Origin: Nitrosomonas sp.
GTDB taxonomy: Bacteria > Pseudomonadota > Gammaproteobacteria > Burkholderiales > Nitrosomonadaceae
Length of the DNA: 64,000 nt
Assembly (NCBI RefSeq): GCF_021731985.1
Contig: NZ_JAKFWH010000082.1
Location: 1-64,000, forward strand
Reading direction: 5' to 3'
In this document: positions 59,863 to 64,000 of the stretch, piece after piece
Position numbering within the stretch: position 1 is the first letter of the stretch
How the letters are laid out: each line of letters begins with the position of its first letter
Notes under the pieces: model-generated
Seen by the model: only the letters and a program-made list of their open reading frames with translations
Told to the model about the DNA's origin: nothing
Database searches by the model: none
Position numbers and translations under genes: made by a program

Positions 59863-60423
59863 ATGCCAAAAATTGCTGATATTGAAGGAACACCTAACAA
59901 AAATGCTTTGAAATTTATCCTCAAAGAACCTCTGACATGGGGAATTGCACGATCGTACGATAACGCTGAAGCCGCTCAAGATGATCCCCTGGCTGCCGCA
60001 TTATTCGATATTGATCATGTTACGAATGTTTTTTATATCGATCAATGGATCACAGTCACTCAGGATGGAGAAGCCAACTGGCAAGACCTGGCGCGTGAAA
60101 TTGCCGATCCAATTCGGGCAGCGCCCGCCGCCTCGGCGCAATCAGCCGAAACGGTGGCCGCTGCCAGCAATGTGCTCGCTGATTTAAGCCCAGAAGATCA
60201 GTTGCGCCTGGAAAAAATCAATGTTTTGCTAGATGAGGAAGTACGGCCGTACCTGCAGCACGATGGCGGTGATTTGCATATCTTAGGACTCGAAGGCAAT
60301 ATCTTGCATATCCACTACCAAGGCGCTTGTGGCACTTGCCCCAGTTCCATTTCCGGTACGCTGAGGGGGATCGAAAATATGTTAAAAACCATTGAACCGG
60401 ATATACAGGTTATTGCCAGCTAA
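59863..60423 (+). CDS. Nfu-type Fe-S carrier
   Basis: Carrier of 186 residues: N-terminal Nfu_N domain (about 8-85; TPNKNALKFIL start), Ala-rich linker (about 86-110), then NifU C-terminal domain (about 115-185) with GACGTCPSSISGTLRGIENM, Cys156 and Cys159. I use the ATG at 59863; a TTG at 59848 adds five residues. It follows sufU by 127 bases and probably shares the regulon. Confidence 0.9.
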   Translation: MPKIADIEGTPNKNALKFILKEPLTWGIARSYDNAEAAQDDPLAAALFDIDHVTNVFYIDQWITVTQDGEANWQDLAREIADPIRAAPAASAQSAETVAAASNVLADLSPEDQLRLEKINVLLDEEVRPYLQHDGGDLHILGLEGNILHIHYQGACGTCPSSISGTLRGIENMLKTIEPDIQVIAS

Positions 60424-60474
60424 CAACCCAATAAAAAAGATAGCTAACGCCACCTTTTTAAATCCGAGAACTCA

Positions 60475-61038
60475 TCAAACACGCTTTCTGAATTCGTTAT
60501 TTTGTGGAGCAATTTCAATTTTGTCACCAATTTCTACAAAAGCAGCTACGGAAATCTCAAATCCAGTCCCTACAAGACGTGCTGGCTTCATGATTTTACC
60601 TGATGTATCCCCTCTTACTGCCGGTTCGGTGTATTCAACTTCGCGCACAATCGTATTGGGCAATTCAACGGAAATGGCTTTGCCTTCATAAAAAGTAACC
60701 TGGCAAACATCTTCCATACCATCAATCAGATAATTCAAAACATCTGGCATATTGTCAGCCTCCACTTCAACCTGGTTATAGTCGACATCCATAAAAACGT
60801 ATAGTGGATCTGCAAAATAGCTGTAAGTGCACTCTTTGCGATCCAGAACAACCAAATCGAATTTTTCATCCGCTTTGTAAACAGTTTCCATTGTGGTGCT
60901 GGAAAACAAATTTTTCAGCTTCATCTTAACCACAGACGCATTACGGCCAGATTTGGTAAATTCTGCCCGTTGCACGACCATAGGATCATTACCAACCATT
61001 ACGACATTACCTGAGCGTAGTTCCATTGCGGTTTTCAT
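60475..61038 (-). CDS. efp: Elongation factor P
   Basis: Ribosome factor of 187 residues that relieves stalling at polyproline. [16 protein letters not shown] has the key residue Arg32, the rhamnosylated form rather than Lys. KOW-like and OB domains follow. The gene lies downstream of earP in one unit, which supplies the modification. Convergent with the nfu gene. Confidence 0.96.
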   Translation of the reverse strand: MKTAMELRSGNVVMVGNDPMVVQRAEFTKSGRNASVVKMKLKNLFSSTTMETVYKADEKFDLVVLDRKECTYSYFADPLYVFMDVDYNQVEVEADNMPDVLNYLIDGMEDVCQVTFYEGKAISVELPNTIVREVEYTEPAVRGDTSGKIMKPARLVGTGFEISVAAFVEIGDKIEIAPQNNEFRKRV

Positions 61039-61116
61039 ATTTCAATTCCAAAATTAAATTATAAGCAAGGTTGATGTTGTTTTATATCAGCAAACATCAA
61101 ATTCATAAACGGTAAA

Positions 61117-62253
61117 TTATAGCTTATTTTCAGCAAACTGCGCCAGACTGGATGCTAAATCATCTTGTTTCAATAATTGCTTAACCCAGTCTTTATTATG
61201 TTCCGTTAGAGCTTCACGGAAGGAAAAGTAGTTCAACCAAATAGCGCTGTTTATTTCGTATCTGCCATTCCAGCAAGCCCATATCTCACGCACTGCATCT
61301 GCCATTTCCTCCGGCATATTTGCGGTATATAGATCAAGAAACGCGTCCAGCTTCTTCCAATGCGCGCCTTCTGCTTGGGGGTAAATATTCCAGACAAATG
61401 GATTACTTGCCCATTGCGCGCGCACAAAGGAATCCTCACCGCGCACAAAATTAAAATCACAACTCCAAAGTAGTAGATCATAATCAGCCTGTTCCATAAA
61501 TGGAATGATCTGGACGGTTAATTGCTCATACTGAATCAATTTCTTGTTCCATGATGATGAATCGTTTAGCAGAAACGCTATGCTTCCAGCCACACTCCCC
61601 TCTGGCACAATTAACAAAACTGGCTTTGAAGATTCAGACAATATTCGAATAAGTTTAGTTACCGGCGCAGTGTCATAACAAAACAGTGAAATGCGTATTT
61701 CACCCGGTTTTCGCGCTTGTAAACCTTTACGCTGCAAAAATGCACGCTCTGCAGTTGAACTAGAAATGCTTCTTTGCGCAATTAAATTCTTTTCGCGCAA
61801 TAATCCACCGGTACCTTGCACAAAACCAGGGAAAAAGAATGTTTTGATTATCGGTAGGCGTGGATGTGGTGATGGCAGACCATGACATTGAATCACCCAA
61901 GGTTCAGCGCTGAGATATTCCAGATTAATCCAAACCGGTTGTTTTTTTCTTTGTAACAACACCGCCACATAAACATCAGGCAATTCACAAGCGAATGCTT
62001 CGATCACAACTTCAGCTGGCTCAACTTCGACGGACACGCATTGCCAACGGCAGATTTCAATACCCTGCACTACCTGCTGTTGAATCTCGGGATTAACATC
62101 CGGTGCTATACAAGAAAAACTCGTCAGATCGTCAACCCAAAGCCGTACCGCCTGCTGATGCTCCTGTGTTAATTGCCGTGCCAGACGCCAACATACACCA
62201 ATGTCGCCAAAGTTATCGATAATCGTACAAAAAATATCCCACCGGCGTTGCAT
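61117..62253 (-). CDS. earP: EF-P arginine rhamnosyltransferase EarP
   Basis: Inverting glycosyltransferase of 378 residues using dTDP-rhamnose on Arg32 of EF-P. MQRRWDIFCTIIDNFGDIGV is the EarP start and DNFGDIG the acceptor-region motif. Near 255-275, CDFNFVRGEDSFVRAQWASN is the conserved nucleotide-sugar region. Stands 78 bases ahead of efp on the same strand; the pairing is a strong functional clue. Confidence 0.94.
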   Translation of the reverse strand: MQRRWDIFCTIIDNFGDIGVCWRLARQLTQEHQQAVRLWVDDLTSFSCIAPDVNPEIQQQVVQGIEICRWQCVSVEVEPAEVVIEAFACELPDVYVAVLLQRKKQPVWINLEYLSAEPWVIQCHGLPSPHPRLPIIKTFFFPGFVQGTGGLLREKNLIAQRSISSSTAERAFLQRKGLQARKPGEIRISLFCYDTAPVTKLIRILSESSKPVLLIVPEGSVAGSIAFLLNDSSSWNKKLIQYEQLTVQIIPFMEQADYDLLLWSCDFNFVRGEDSFVRAQWASNPFVWNIYPQAEGAHWKKLDAFLDLYTANMPEEMADAVREIWACWNGRYEINSAIWLNYFSFREALTEHNKDWVKQLLKQDDLASSLAQFAENKL

Positions 62254-62350
62254 AGTATTTTTAAGGAGATAACGTTAGCAACTGGTTACTTTAACCATGA
62301 GCGAGAGAATTGCGGTGTTATGGAAAGGCATACGTAACGGCAAAATTAGC

Positions 62351-63136
62351 CTAATGAATGTTCCCTTTAAGAATACTATTTTTCTGCTGCTCAAATTCCT
62401 GTTCCGTGAGCATGCCTTTGTTTCTTAATTGTTCCAAGCGCTCTAATGTTGTTACCCGATCAGGTTGCTGCAATTCCGTCTCGGGAGTACGAGAACCTGA
62501 TTCATTGGGCACAACAAGCTGTGCTGCTCCTATTAATCCGAGAAATTTTCCTATTTTTGAGAGCAACACTTTAATTAAACACCATAATCTAGGTAAAAAC
62601 CAAATTGAAAAACCCAAGAAAATAACAAACAAAATAAGGAAGATCTCGGGATGTTTTAAAGCTGCCCACATTCCCGAAAGCACAAGCAGGTCCCCTCCAA
62701 TAGAGGCTGACCAATTCGTAAATGGCTCAGGCGATGTATTAATCAATAGCCGAGTACCTGTTTTGGTTGCATGGCTCGTTGCAGCCACGCCACCGCCCAA
62801 AATACCTGCTGCAATCTCGAGCGCTGGCGTCACGTCGCCAACTGCACCCGCTGCCAGCATAGCACCAGCCGGGATACGAACAAAGGTTTGAATAGAATCC
62901 CATACGGAATCCATACCCGGTATCTTGTCCATAAAAAATTCTATGAAATACATAATACCAGCAGCCGCAATCACCAATGGATCTTCCAATACCGATAATT
63001 CGGCGGGTAAATCGATATGACCTGTTGACCCGCCCCAGCCTAGCACCAACAACACAGCATACAGATTGATACCACTTGCCCAGGAAGCACCCATCATTAA
63101 TGCAACGGTTGCTAATAGCGCTTCATAATTTTCCAT
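62351..63136 (-). CDS. DUF4126 membrane protein with SHOCT tail
   Basis: Inner-membrane protein of 261 residues. Several hydrophobic segments (about 5-30, 45-65, 95-118, 145-185) make the DUF4126 part. The last 30 residues (LERLEQLRNKGMLTEQEFEQ) are a SHOCT helix pair. Function unknown; SHOCT regions often mediate oligomerisation. Stands alone. Confidence 0.8.
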   Translation of the reverse strand: MENYEALLATVALMMGASWASGINLYAVLLVLGWGGSTGHIDLPAELSVLEDPLVIAAAGIMYFIEFFMDKIPGMDSVWDSIQTFVRIPAGAMLAAGAVGDVTPALEIAAGILGGGVAATSHATKTGTRLLINTSPEPFTNWSASIGGDLLVLSGMWAALKHPEIFLILFVIFLGFSIWFLPRLWCLIKVLLSKIGKFLGLIGAAQLVVPNESGSRTPETELQQPDRVTTLERLEQLRNKGMLTEQEFEQQKNSILKGNIH

Positions 63137-63223
63137 ATTCTAACTTGTTATTAAAAGTGTTAACTATTTAATCGCGAATGCTTTCATCTCGTTAAGTGAT
63201 AACGATCTTTGAACTTCAAGACA

Positions 63224-63664
63224 TCAATTCCCGCGAATCAGAAGAATCGGAATATGCGCTGTTCGTACCACACCTTCCGCAATACTCCCCATTAACATGC
63301 GGCTAAAACCAGATCGGCCATGCGTTCCGATAATGATCAAATCTGCAAGGTTATTCCTTGCCTCAGTAGCGATAACACTGGCAATCCGCTCCCCCTGTGT
63401 TTCAAGTAACTTTATTTCGGCTGTCACACCAGCCTGCTGCAATTTCTTTTGCGCCCGCGCCAGTATCTTTTCTCCAATATCTCTCATGGATTGGATTAAC
63501 TCCGCATAATTTAGATAATCCTCATTATCAAAATACCAAATATCTTCTAATACATGTATCACTTCCACCTGTGCATTTTGTTGTTGTGCAAATTTAATGG
63601 CTTCATCCAATGCGCGATCAGAAGTTGCACTGCCATCAATTGGTACTAAAATTCGCTGATACAT
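63224..63664 (-). CDS. Universal stress protein, UspA family
   Basis: Nucleotide-binding protein of 146 residues. Start YQRILVPIDGSATSDRALDE and the ATP-loop GTHGRSGFSRMLMGSIAEGV are family signatures, including the G-2x-G-9x-G(S/T) motif. Role in stress survival is family-level only. The likely promoter is in the next stretch. Confidence 0.92.
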   Translation of the reverse strand: MYQRILVPIDGSATSDRALDEAIKFAQQQNAQVEVIHVLEDIWYFDNEDYLNYAELIQSMRDIGEKILARAQKKLQQAGVTAEIKLLETQGERIASVIATEARNNLADLIIIGTHGRSGFSRMLMGSIAEGVVRTAHIPILLIRGN

Positions 63665-64000
63665 GGCACCCTCACAAAAATAATGTGTTCAAGAACTTCG
63701 TTGAAACAAAAAAGTCTCTTAACAGACTTCATATTGACATATCTTTGTCTAATACTGTCAAGTGTGATAGAAAAATAACAATAATTCCTACAAATCATTA
63801 CTACGGTGATGATGAATTGATTTATCATCTAATACAACTCCGAGCTCTCAATATTTGCGCATCGCTTAATTGCTTAGGGGATTCAATAGTTCTTGAGTAC
63901 ATTTTGTTTCTATCAATCTTCTCTGTTTTACAACTTAATTAATCGGATTATAAAAGATTCAATGAAAATTTCTTTTCATTTATGATCTCATTAAAATCAT
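63665..64000. other. Right edge, no gene recognised
   Basis: About 336 AT-rich bases. It is upstream of the stress-protein gene and otherwise empty of recognised features. A gene starting beyond the window may have its promoter here. Confidence 0.5.

Overview
This 64 kb window looks like chromosome from a low-to-mid GC betaproteobacterium. Ammonia oxidisers of the Nitrosomonas group are the best fit. That is inference from gene order and protein character: a small cytochrome c close to the c-552 type, the dusB-fis-purH-purD order, an iscR-sufA-sufBCDSU cluster, EF-P with EarP, and exosortase-type remnants. No 16S rRNA, amo or hao gene is present to prove it. I saw no rRNA, tRNA or CRISPR array.

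Layout. 0.1-8.6 kb: class I aldolase (fba), two minus-strand exported proteins with protein-interaction repeats (Sel1 lipoprotein, ankyrin), ubiH, then the tight operon dusB-fis-purH-purD. 8.6-19.2 kb: a complete minus-strand flagellar rod/hook operon flgBCDEFGHIJKL with a sigma-54-like promoter candidate ahead of flgB; flgA is divergent. 19.4-25.0 kb: flgA, an orphan acyl carrier protein, an Mth938-like protein, a small exported protein, pbpG, an M32 carboxypeptidase and hemJ. 25.0-26.4 kb: a short accessory islet with a palindromic intergenic element, a HigBA-type toxin-antitoxin pair and a stand-alone TIR-domain protein. 26.5-41.2 kb: housekeeping genes, namely hpt-mtiP-def (purine salvage, deformylase), ligA, a Nudix protein, the dacA-dat-ybeD-lipB-lipA operon, an OsmC protein, cytochrome c, ilvD and lgt.

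41.2-47.4 kb is the accessory heart of the window, a graveyard of mobile and exported genes. It holds an ISAs1-type transposase remnant, a broken PEP-CTERM protein gene, a phage spanin pair in which Rz1 is nested inside Rz in another frame, a HicAB pair, an unrecognised cysteine-pair/coiled-coil/membrane protein, a YkgJ-type cysteine-cluster protein, and a lipoprotein built from two copies of one domain.

47.5-52.8 kb is the conserved outer-membrane/ribosome operon lptD-surA-pdxA-rsmA on the minus strand. 53.2-60.4 kb is the iron-sulphur assembly region: two perfect IscR-type boxes 28 bp apart, one lying over the -35 and the next over the -10 of a good promoter, then iscR, sufA, sufB, sufC, sufD, sufS, sufU and an Nfu-type carrier. 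60.5-63.7 kb: efp with its rhamnosyltransferase earP (Arg32 is present in EF-P), a DUF4126-SHOCT membrane protein and a universal stress protein.

Most genes are ordinary and intact. The places most worth a second look are the TIR/HigBA islet, the 44.3-45.2 kb membrane protein beside HicAB, the duplicated-domain lipoprotein, the overlapping palindromes before flgA, and the decayed island at 41-43 kb.
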